Assembly (NCBI GenBank): GCA_964386005.1
Contig: CAYLSB010000002.1
Coordinates: 1-64,000 of the forward strand
Direction of reading: 5' to 3'
Length of the DNA stretch: 64,000 nucleotides
Origin: FEN-1350 sp964386005
GTDB taxonomy: Bacteria > Planctomycetota > Phycisphaerae > Sedimentisphaerales > Anaerohalosphaeraceae
Shown here: in pieces, positions 17,494-24,317 of the stretch
How positions within the stretch are numbered: the first letter of the stretch is position 1
Layout: every line of letters begins with the position of its first letter
The notes under the pieces: model-generated
Told to the model about the DNA's origin: nothing
Databases searched by the model: none
Seen by the model: the letters and a program-made list of their open reading frames with translations, nothing else
Translations under genes and position numbers: made by a program

Positions 17494-17976
17494 ATGAACA
17501 TTTTCGAATTTGCCATGAAGATGGAAACCGACGGCGAACGCTATTATCGGGAAATGGCCGCCAAAACCGCAAATCCCGGACTTCGCAATATCCTTCTGAT
17601 ACTTGCCGACGAAGAAGTCCGTCACTTCAAGATCCTCCAAAAAAATCAATCCATGCAAACAGATTTAACGCAAAGCGAGATACTTACCGATGCCAAAAAC
17701 GTGTTTCAGGAAATGCGAGAAAGCCGCGACGACCTTCACCTCGATACCGGGCAACTCGGTTTGTATCAGAAGGCGCTCAAGATCGAACAGGATAGCCGGG
17801 ACTTCTACCGCGATAAAGCCGATGAAACCGAACAAGAATTCCAAAAACAACTTTTTCTCATTCTGTCCGCGGAGGAAGATAAACACGTATATTTGATCGA
17901 GAATATAATCGAGTTTATTACCCGTCCGGCTCACTGGCTCGAAAATGCCGAATTCAATCATCTCGAAGAATATTGA
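17494..17976 (+). CDS. Ferritin-like (rubrerythrin-domain) di-iron protein
   Basis: A 160-residue four-helix protein with two E-x-x-H motifs, EEVRH (40-44) and EEDKH in the second half, plus Glu residues in METDGERYYREM and KIEQDSRDFYRDK, the ligand pattern of erythrin/ferritin-like di-iron sites. No rubredoxin Cys4 domain is present, so it is not a complete rubrerythrin. Peroxide reduction or iron sensing in an anaerobe is plausible. The ATG at 17494 with AGGGAG upstream is preferred over an in-frame ATG at 17455, because family members begin with this FEFAMKME-type helix. It precedes korA by 30 bases. Confidence 0.85.
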   Translation: MNIFEFAMKMETDGERYYREMAAKTANPGLRNILLILADEEVRHFKILQKNQSMQTDLTQSEILTDAKNVFQEMRESRDDLHLDTGQLGLYQKALKIEQDSRDFYRDKADETEQEFQKQLFLILSAEEDKHVYLIENIIEFITRPAHWLENAEFNHLEEY

Positions 17977-18006
17977 GCGATACGTGGCTTTTCCGGGGGA
18001 ATTCCG

Positions 18007-19746
18007 ATGGAACAGGTCGCTACGAAAATATTTCACGATGAAATTTCGATTGTTCTGTGCGGCCAGGCGGGGATGGGAATTCAAACCGTCGAAAACCTCC
18101 TGACCCGACTGCTGAAACAACGCGGCTTTCATCTCTTCGCCACCAAGGAATATATGTCTCGCGTTCGAGGCGGAAACAATTCAACTCTCATCCGCATCGG
18201 CTCCCATCCGGTTCACGCATGGGTGGCCCCCATTGATATTCTGATCCCCCTGAATCGGGGCGCGATCGATCATCTTGGTAAACGTCTTTCGCCGGACACG
18301 ATCCTGCTGGCCGACGAGCAGGCCCTCGGAGAAAATCTCCCCGCCGATCGTTACCGTTGCCTGGATGTTCCCTTGACTCGGATCGCGACAGAAATCGGAA
18401 ATAAGCTCTATTCCAATATTGTCGCCATAGGTTTGTTGTCCGCCCTGTTTGGCCTTGAGGAAATCGCCGTCGATGCTCTCGTCTCCCGTTCCTTTGCCAA
18501 GAGGGGTCCCGCAATTCTCGAACAAAACATCAAGGCCGCTCGTTCCGGCCATGCCCTTGGAGTCGAACTTGTCTCTTCCGGTCAGATTCGTATCGACATC
18601 GCTCCAACGCAAGAAGTTCGGGATCATTTATTTCTGAGCGGAGGCGATGCGATCGGTCTGGGAGCGCTGGCGGGGGGGTGTAACTTCGTCGCATCCTATC
18701 CGATGTCTCCATCGACTCCGGTTCTTACATTCATGGCCCAACAGGCGTCTCAGTTCGGGTTGATTGTTGAACAGGCCGAGGATGAAATCGCCGCGATCAA
18801 TATGATTCTTGGCGCATGGTACACTGGGGCCCGAGGATTGGCCACGACCTCCGGCGGGGGATTTTCGCTCATGGCCGAAGGCATGAGCTTGGCCGGTATG
18901 ATCGAATCACCTGCCGTTATTCACCTTGCCCAGCGGCCCGGTCCGGCAACCGGTCTTCCCACGCGAACCGAACAGGGGGATTTCAATCTGGCCCTGTATG
19001 CCGGCCATGGCGAATTCCCCCGGATCCTGCTGGCTCCGGGTACTCTCCAACAGGGCCATGATCTGATGTGCAAGGCCTTCGATATGGCCGATCGGTTTCA
19101 ATCACCGGTTATTGTTCTCACGGACCAGTATTTCATTGACTCGTATTATGACACCACGCCGTTTGATTTGCCCGGCGATGGTATCCAACAACATATTGTT
19201 GAAACATCGTCCGATTATCGTCGTCATGAAATCACCGACGACGGGATATCCCCTCGCGGTATTCCCGGTTTCGGCAACGGCCTTGTCGGCGTCGATAGCG
19301 ACGAACATGATCAGGCCGCTCATATCACCGAGGATCATGAGGTCCGCGTTGCCATGAATGATAAGCGACTTCGGAAATTGCATTTGATTCGCGACGCGGC
19401 GATCCCCCCTGAACTATGGCCGAATCCGAACTATGCCGATCTGGTCCTTTGCTGGGGATCGACGTATTGGATTGTTCGGGAAGCCCTTCAACGCATGAGT
19501 AGGCCGGATATGAGTCTATTGCATTTTTCTCAGGTCTATCCCCTTCATCCGGACACGGGAGGATATCTTCGCAACGCGGCCCGGATCATTCTCGTCGAAG
19601 GCAATGCCACCGGCCAGTTTGGAGATCTCATCAAGACACAGACCGGCATCGAGGCGCATCGTCGAATTCTGAAATACGATGGTTTGCCGTTTTCCGTTGA
19701 AGAGGTCGTCGCGAAGCTCCGAGAAATTGTGGGAGAAGGTTCATGA
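18007..19746 (+). CDS. korA: 2-oxoacid:ferredoxin oxidoreductase, fused gamma-alpha subunit
   Basis: The 579-residue protein joins a gamma domain (about 10-190; GQAGMGIQTVENLL, EYMSRVRGGNNST) to an alpha/pyrimidine-binding domain (about 205-579; GGDAIGLGALAGGCNF, YPMSPSTPVLTFM, EQAEDEIAAINMILGA, ATTSGGGFSLM). This is the arrangement of 2-oxoglutarate:ferredoxin oxidoreductase KorA, which interconverts 2-oxoglutarate and succinyl-CoA with ferredoxin. It overlaps korB by four bases (ATGA), which means translational coupling. No delta (ferredoxin) subunit is adjacent, as is usual for two-subunit Kor. Substrate choice is inferred from this layout. Confidence 0.92.
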   Translation: MEQVATKIFHDEISIVLCGQAGMGIQTVENLLTRLLKQRGFHLFATKEYMSRVRGGNNSTLIRIGSHPVHAWVAPIDILIPLNRGAIDHLGKRLSPDTILLADEQALGENLPADRYRCLDVPLTRIATEIGNKLYSNIVAIGLLSALFGLEEIAVDALVSRSFAKRGPAILEQNIKAARSGHALGVELVSSGQIRIDIAPTQEVRDHLFLSGGDAIGLGALAGGCNFVASYPMSPSTPVLTFMAQQASQFGLIVEQAEDEIAAINMILGAWYTGARGLATTSGGGFSLMAEGMSLAGMIESPAVIHLAQRPGPATGLPTRTEQGDFNLALYAGHGEFPRILLAPGTLQQGHDLMCKAFDMADRFQSPVIVLTDQYFIDSYYDTTPFDLPGDGIQQHIVETSSDYRRHEITDDGISPRGIPGFGNGLVGVDSDEHDQAAHITEDHEVRVAMNDKRLRKLHLIRDAAIPPELWPNPNYADLVLCWGSTYWIVREALQRMSRPDMSLLHFSQVYPLHPDTGGYLRNAARIILVEGNATGQFGDLIKTQTGIEAHRRILKYDGLPFSVEEVVAKLREIVGEGS

Positions 19747-20615
19747 TCGATCCAACACTCTACGATATGGGGCCGATCGATATCGCGTGGTGCCCCGGCT
19801 GTGGGGATTATGGAATCCTGCGGATTCTCAAAGCCGCATTGGCCGAACTCGATATCGCCCCCGAACAATTGGTCATGGTTTCCGGCATTGGACAGGCAGC
19901 CAAAATACCTCATTACCTCCGGTGCAATTTCTTCAACGGCCTGCACGGCCGTGCCCTGCCTCCCGCCACCGCCATCAAGGCCGCCAATCCCTCTCTGACC
20001 GTGATCGCCGAGGGCGGTGACGGCGACATGTACGGCGAAGGCGGCAATCACTTCATCCACACAATCCGTCGTAATCCGGATATAACAAACATTGTGCATA
20101 ACAATATGGTCTATGGTCTGACCAAAGGCCAGGCCTCGCCCACCAGCCGCAAAGGATTCCGTACACCGGTCCAGGTCAACGGAGTCGTCAACGAGCCGTT
20201 CAATCCCCTGGCCGTTGCCGTCGCTCTTGACGCTTCCTTTGTGGCTCGCGGATTTTCCGGCGAATTCGAGAAAACCAAAGACATCCTCAAACAGGCCATT
20301 CAACACAAGGGGTATGCTTTGGTCGATATCTTTCAACCTTGCGTTTCTTTCAACAAGGTCAATACCCCCCAATGGTTCCGTGACAATACGTATTGGCTGG
20401 ATGAGTCTTATGATCCCCGTGATCGTGCGGCCGCATTTGCCAAAGCCGTCGAAGAAAATCCCTTCCCGCTCGGCGTGGTGTATATCAGTCCCGTTAAACA
20501 GTCATTTGAGCAAAATCAGCCTGTGTACCTTGCCGATTCACGTCCGCTTCATCAGCGTGCTATTGATCCCCAAAAACGGGCCGCCCTGATCGACTCATTC
20601 CGGCTGAAATCCTGA
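19743..20615 (+). CDS. korB: 2-oxoacid:ferredoxin oxidoreductase, beta subunit
   Basis: A 290-residue thiamine-diphosphate-binding subunit: WCPGCGDYGILR (cluster and TPP region), GIGQAAKIPHYL, the TPP/Mg motif EGGDGDMYGEGGNHFIH and VHNNMVYGLTKGQASPTS. It completes the KorAB pair with the preceding gene; its ATG lies inside the korA stop (ATGA). The Cys of CPGC and further cysteines such as PCVSFNK supply ligands for the single [4Fe-4S] cluster in this family. The operon appears to end here; the Rrf2 gene downstream has its own promoter. Confidence 0.93.
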   Translation: MIDPTLYDMGPIDIAWCPGCGDYGILRILKAALAELDIAPEQLVMVSGIGQAAKIPHYLRCNFFNGLHGRALPPATAIKAANPSLTVIAEGGDGDMYGEGGNHFIHTIRRNPDITNIVHNNMVYGLTKGQASPTSRKGFRTPVQVNGVVNEPFNPLAVAVALDASFVARGFSGEFEKTKDILKQAIQHKGYALVDIFQPCVSFNKVNTPQWFRDNTYWLDESYDPRDRAAAFAKAVEENPFPLGVVYISPVKQSFEQNQPVYLADSRPLHQRAIDPQKRAALIDSFRLKS

Positions 20616-20628
20616 CCCCGGAAGAATT

Positions 20629-20644
20629 ATTACTTTTATGTAAT
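20629..20644. promoter_or_regulatory. Possible operator upstream of the Rrf2-hcp operon
   Basis: ATTAC-TTTTAT-GTAAT is an inverted repeat with 5-base arms. It overlaps a direct repeat of TTTTATGT (20634-20641 and 20645-20652), and the second copy touches the -35 box. It is a candidate binding site for the Rrf2 protein, but the arms are short. Confidence 0.4.
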
Positions 20645-20651
20645 TTTTATG

Positions 20652-20680
20652 TTGACTTCAGTCGTAAGTAAGAGTAGATT
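20652..20680 (+). promoter_or_regulatory. Promoter of the Rrf2-cupin-hcp-ferredoxin operon
   Basis: TTGACT (20652-20657), 17 bp, TAGATT (20675-20680). Expected start near 20687, with a leader of about 36 bases to the ATG at 20723. TAGATT is a weak -10. Confidence 0.55.
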
Positions 20681-20722
20681 TATCCTATATAAAGAACAGA
20701 GTATTCAAAGAGAATCTGAACG

Positions 20723-21238
20723 ATGAATGTGATACGACAACATACGGATTATGCGTTGCGATTGCTGCTGTGCCTGGCCGGCCGGAGGGCTTCTGTCCGT
20801 TCCTCCAAGCCAAAGGGAAACAGGAAGCGATCTCCCTTTCCGTCTGTTTCGGCAACGGATGGTCCGGTTGCGTCTGCCCGTGCCCTGAGTCGTTCGGCGA
20901 ACGTATCCTATCCGTTCACGAGCAAGATTTTACAGACGCTTCACGATGCGGGCATTGTCGTAAGTTCCATGGGTCCCCGAGGGGGTTTCGCCCTGGCACG
21001 ATCCGCCGATCAGATCACGCTTCGGCAGGTGATCGATACCGTTCAGGGTCCCCTGACTGTCAACAATTGTCCCATCCTGCAGGGAGGATGTAGCCAGCCG
21101 AATTGCCCAATTAGCCGTATCATGTCCGATCTGCAAAAGAATCTTCAACAACGACTTGATGAAGTGACTTTGGCGGATATACTGAAAACCGGTCGTTCGT
21201 ATAAACGCGACTGCAGGAAGTTAGGAGAATCCAAATGA
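20723..21238 (+). CDS. Rrf2-family regulator with Cys triad, NsrR/IscR-like
   Basis: 171 residues, longer than the usual 140-150 because about 25 basic and Ser-rich residues (about 22-48) are inserted between helix 1 and helix 2 of the winged helix. The rest is typical: TDYALRLLLCLAG, SYPFTSKILQTLHDAGIV, GPRGGFALA wing. Cys116, Cys123 and Cys128 (C-x6-C-x4-C) are potential Fe-S ligands. Since it heads an operon with hydroxylamine reductase, which in many bacteria is under the nitric-oxide sensor NsrR, NO or nitrosative stress is the likely signal (inference). Its stop overlaps the cupin start (ATGA). Confidence 0.87.
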   Translation: MNVIRQHTDYALRLLLCLAGRRASVRSSKPKGNRKRSPFPSVSATDGPVASARALSRSANVSYPFTSKILQTLHDAGIVVSSMGPRGGFALARSADQITLRQVIDTVQGPLTVNNCPILQGGCSQPNCPISRIMSDLQKNLQQRLDEVTLADILKTGRSYKRDCRKLGESK

Positions 21239-21588
21239 ATCCTGCCGAGAAAACCAGTTTTGTCCTCAAAGAGTGTGTAGCTGTTCCCAACAATCCTGCC
21301 GCTTTAATCGATTATGCCGCGGATTCCATTGTGAGCAAGACCCTCCTGGATAAATCCGCGGGGAATCTGACCCTGTTCGCATTCGCTCAGGGCCAGCGTC
21401 TCTCCGAGCATACCAGTCCATTCGATGCCGTGGTTCACGTTCTGAACGGCAAGACGACTTTGACGATCGGGGGAAAGGATATTGAGGCATCCGCGGGCCA
21501 GTTGGTGATTATGCCGGCCAATGTCCCTCATGCCGTAACCGCGAGCGAACCATTTAAGATGCTGTTGATCATGATCCGTTCAAAATAA
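21235..21588 (+). CDS. Small single-domain cupin protein
   Basis: A 117-residue beta-barrel cupin: GQRLSEHTSPFDAVVHVLNG corresponds to motif 1 with only one histidine, and GQLVIMPANVPHAVTA to motif 2 with the His of P-H-A. Cupins of this size occur beside hcp in anaerobes, but their reaction is not known to me; a metal-binding or small-molecule-sensing role is possible. The start is inside the stop of the Rrf2 gene (four-base overlap), so it is translated together with it. Confidence 0.83.
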   Translation: MNPAEKTSFVLKECVAVPNNPAALIDYAADSIVSKTLLDKSAGNLTLFAFAQGQRLSEHTSPFDAVVHVLNGKTTLTIGGKDIEASAGQLVIMPANVPHAVTASEPFKMLLIMIRSK

Positions 21589-21662
21589 AAAGTGTTTTCC
21601 GGATGGGGAGAACCGGAGAGGAACAGAACTCGCCGAGGAATCGAAAATAGGAAATATCGGGG

Positions 21663-21675
21663 TATAAAGAACAGA
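21663..21675 (+). promoter_or_regulatory. Copy of a 13-base element also found before the Rrf2 gene
   Basis: TATAAAGAACAGA occurs here, 13 bases before the hcp ATG, and exactly again at 20688-20700, close to the start of the Rrf2 transcript. It could be a shared leader or regulatory element, or chance. Confidence 0.3.
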
Positions 21676-21687
21676 AAGGATACGATC

Positions 21688-23361
21688 ATGTTTTGTTATC
21701 AATGTGAACAAACCGCCAAAGGAACCGGCTGTACGAAGATGGGCGTTTGCGGAAAAGATCCGGAAACCGCATCCTTGCAGGATCTCTTGATCCACGCCGC
21801 CAAAGGCATCTCTCGCTACGCGCATCGCGCCCGTCAACTTGGTGCCAAAGACGCCTCCATCGATCGGTTCGTTGTCGAGGCCCTTTTCACCACCGTTACG
21901 AACGTCAACTTCGATCCGGCCCGGCTCGAGTTGTTTCTGCAAAAGGCCGCTGAAGTTCTTCAGCAGGCCCGCTCGCTCTATGAATCCGCCTGCAAGAAAT
22001 CCGGTCGTATTACCGAGTCGTTCAATGGACCCGCTTTGTGGAAGCCGGCTTCCGATCGTGCCGGTCTCATTGCGCAGGCCCTCGAAATCGGGATTGACAA
22101 ACGCATCGATCAGTTCGGCGGCACCATCTCCGGGTTACAGGAGCTGATCCTCTACGGGCTGAAGGGTACAGCCGCGTATACCGATCATGCCCTCATCCTC
22201 GGAAAACAAGATGACTCTGTCTTTGCTTTTTTCCACGAAGCCCTTGATTTTCTCGCTTCGGATAATGCGTCGAACCCCGATGCTTTGTTGCCAATGGTTC
22301 TCAAGGTCGGCGAAATCAATCTTAAGGTCATGGAGCTTCTCGATGCCGCCAATACGGACACCTATGGCCACCCTGAACCGACCCAGGTCCGTGTCACGCC
22401 GGTGAAGGGTAAAGCGATCCTTGTCTCCGGCCATGACCTCAAAGACCTCGATGAACTCCTTGTCCAGACGGAAGGCAAGGGAATCAATGTCTATACGCAC
22501 GGTGAAATGCTTCCGTGTCTGGCATACCCCAAACTCAAAAAATACAAACATCTCGTCGGCAACTACGGCGGCGCCTGGCAGGATCAGCAGAAAGAATTCG
22601 ACGCCTTTCCGGGAGCGATCCTGATGACAACCAACTGTATTCAAAAACCGCGTGAAACGTACAAAGGTCGGATCTTTACCAGCGGTCTGGTCGCCTGGCC
22701 GGGAGTGACGCACATTGCAGACGGCAATTTTACACCCGTCATTGAGGCCGCTCTGACTGCGCCCGGATTTGCCACGGATGAACCTGCCAAGACCATCACA
22801 GTCGGTTTTGCCCGTAATGCCGTTCTCTCCGTCGCCGGAGCTGTGATCGATGCCGTCAAGGCCGGAAAGATTCGTCATTTCTTCCTTGTCGGCGGTTGCG
22901 ACGGCGCCAAACCCGGCCGAAACTACTACACCGAGTTTGCACAGGCCGTACCGAAAGATTGTGTCATTCTCACGCTGGCCTGCGGCAAATACCGTTTCAA
23001 CAAGCTCGAATTCGGCGATATCGGCGGGATCCCCCGTCTGCTCGATGTCGGCCAGTGCAACGATGCCTACTCGGCTATCCAGATTGCGGTCGCCCTTGCC
23101 GGGGCATTTCACTGCGGCGTCAACGACCTTCCCTTGTCGCTGGTCCTGAGTTGGTATGAGCAGAAGGCCGTTTGTATCCTGCTGACATTGCTTCATCTGG
23201 GAATCAAGAACATTCGTCTGGGTCCAACGATTCCCGCTTTTGTCAGTCCGGATGTCCTCAAAGTCCTCGTCGAACAATTCAACATCGCCCCGGTTACCAA
23301 CGCCAAAGACGACCTCAAGGCAATCCTTAAAAATAATGAGATATCAGATGACCATTCGTAA
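21688..23361 (+). CDS. hcp: Hydroxylamine reductase / hybrid cluster protein
   Basis: 557 residues, full length. Hcp holds a hybrid Fe-S-O cluster and is linked to hydroxylamine reduction and nitric oxide detoxification in the cytoplasm. The N-terminal motif C3-x2-C6-x8-C15-x5-C21 (MFCYQCEQTAKGTGC) is the form found in strict anaerobes with a [4Fe-4S] proximal cluster, unlike the longer spacing of enterobacteria. Downstream conserved parts include VSGHDLKDLDELLVQT, YTHGEMLPCLAYP, TTNCIQKP and LVGGCDGAKPGRNYY. AGAAAGGA precedes the ATG. The last 14 bases overlap the next gene, a ferredoxin that is probably its electron donor. Confidence 0.96.
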   Translation: MFCYQCEQTAKGTGCTKMGVCGKDPETASLQDLLIHAAKGISRYAHRARQLGAKDASIDRFVVEALFTTVTNVNFDPARLELFLQKAAEVLQQARSLYESACKKSGRITESFNGPALWKPASDRAGLIAQALEIGIDKRIDQFGGTISGLQELILYGLKGTAAYTDHALILGKQDDSVFAFFHEALDFLASDNASNPDALLPMVLKVGEINLKVMELLDAANTDTYGHPEPTQVRVTPVKGKAILVSGHDLKDLDELLVQTEGKGINVYTHGEMLPCLAYPKLKKYKHLVGNYGGAWQDQQKEFDAFPGAILMTTNCIQKPRETYKGRIFTSGLVAWPGVTHIADGNFTPVIEAALTAPGFATDEPAKTITVGFARNAVLSVAGAVIDAVKAGKIRHFFLVGGCDGAKPGRNYYTEFAQAVPKDCVILTLACGKYRFNKLEFGDIGGIPRLLDVGQCNDAYSAIQIAVALAGAFHCGVNDLPLSLVLSWYEQKAVCILLTLLHLGIKNIRLGPTIPAFVSPDVLKVLVEQFNIAPVTNAKDDLKAILKNNEISDDHS

Positions 23362-24112
23362 CATTGTCAAAATCGATGAATCCAAATGCAACGGCTGCGG
23401 TCTTTGTGTCAATGCTTGTGCCGAAGGCGCCATCCAACTGGTCAACGGCAAGGCCCGGCTTGTCAGTGATACCTATTGTGACGGCCTGGGGGCGTGTCTC
23501 GGACATTGCCCCCAGGGCGCCATCTCGATCGAGCAGCGCGATTCCGCGGACTTCGATGAACATGCCGTAAAGAAACATCTGGAAAAGCTCGATCGCAAAC
23601 CAACCGAGTCGGTTCCCGGTCCCGCCGAAGGTTTCGTCTGCCCCGGCATGCGCCAGCAGACCTTTGTCAAATCGGACCTCTCGGCATCCACGCCATCTTC
23701 CGCGGTTCCTTCGGTCTCCGAGCTGACACACTGGCCCGTCCAGCTTGCGCTCATCAATCCGGGGGCTTCCGCTCTCAAAGGAGCGGACCTTCTGCTTGTA
23801 GCCGATTGTGTTCCCTTCGCGATGGGTGATTTTCATGCCCGTTATCTCAAAGGCCGTTCCGTCGTCGTCGGCTGTCCAAAACTGGATGATAGCGAATTCT
23901 ATATCAACAAACTCGTTGATATTCTTCGAACGGCCCAGCCCCGATCCCTGACCGTCATTCATATGGAAGTTCCATGCTGTTCCGGTCTTTCGCGTATCGC
24001 ACGCAAAGCCCTTGCATCTTGTGGTTCGCCGATCTCTTTCGAAGATGTCACGATTTCGCTCCAGGGGAAGATACTTCAGACCGAATCGATCTCAAACGGA
24101 CGATCCAATTGA
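23348..24112 (+). CDS. Two-cluster ferredoxin-type protein paired with Hcp
   Basis: 254 residues. The N-terminal third is a bacterial-type ferredoxin: C14-x2-C17-x2-C20-x3-C24 and a second set C44-x5-C50-x3-C54 in YCDGLGACLGHCPQGAI, the form often seen in ferredoxins encoded beside hcp. The C-terminal part (about 125-254) has further cysteines (VADCVPFAMGDFH, VVGCPKLDD, VPCCSGLS) and may bind a further cluster or flavin. The gene overlaps hcp by 14 bases, arguing for coupled synthesis and an electron-donor role. A start further upstream in the same frame would run far into hcp and is unlikely. Confidence 0.88.
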   Translation: MTIRNIVKIDESKCNGCGLCVNACAEGAIQLVNGKARLVSDTYCDGLGACLGHCPQGAISIEQRDSADFDEHAVKKHLEKLDRKPTESVPGPAEGFVCPGMRQQTFVKSDLSASTPSSAVPSVSELTHWPVQLALINPGASALKGADLLLVADCVPFAMGDFHARYLKGRSVVVGCPKLDDSEFYINKLVDILRTAQPRSLTVIHMEVPCCSGLSRIARKALASCGSPISFEDVTISLQGKILQTESISNGRSN

Positions 24113-24148
24113 AGGGCTGCATCGTTCTTTGCAGCCCTTCAGTTTTCT
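24111..24148 (+). terminator. Strong terminator of the hcp operon
   Basis: GAAGGGCTGCA (24111-24121) and TGCAGCCCTTC (24130-24140) form a perfect 11-base-pair stem with an 8-base loop, followed by AGTTTTCT. The stem begins inside the stop codon of the ferredoxin gene. Confidence 0.9.
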
Positions 24149-24188
24149 GCCTGGATTTTCATCTGCAAATCCCTTTGATCCTTCCATA

Positions 24189-24208
24189 CGATACAACGTA
24201 TTGTATCG
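24189..24208. promoter_or_regulatory. Perfect 20-base palindrome upstream of the flavoprotein gene
   Basis: CGATACAA-CGTA-TTGTATCG; the arms and the centre CGTA (nearly self-complementary) make an almost full palindrome, as expected for a dimeric repressor or activator. It lies about 110 bases before the ATG at 24318. A TATAAT (24263-24268) follows, without a good -35. Confidence 0.5.
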
Positions 24209-24317
24209 CGCCGTGTGAAGCCCTATCGCCAGAAACTTTTTCCCGGTACCGTCATCTTGATGTATAATCTTGCTCTGGTTCATGAGAGAACGGTTTTGAT
24301 CGAATGAGGATAATCGG

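Noticed and set aside
22135..23277. Leftward open frame (380 codons) opposite hcp
   Set aside because: Hcp is certain from its motifs. The antisense frame is a by-product of its codon use.
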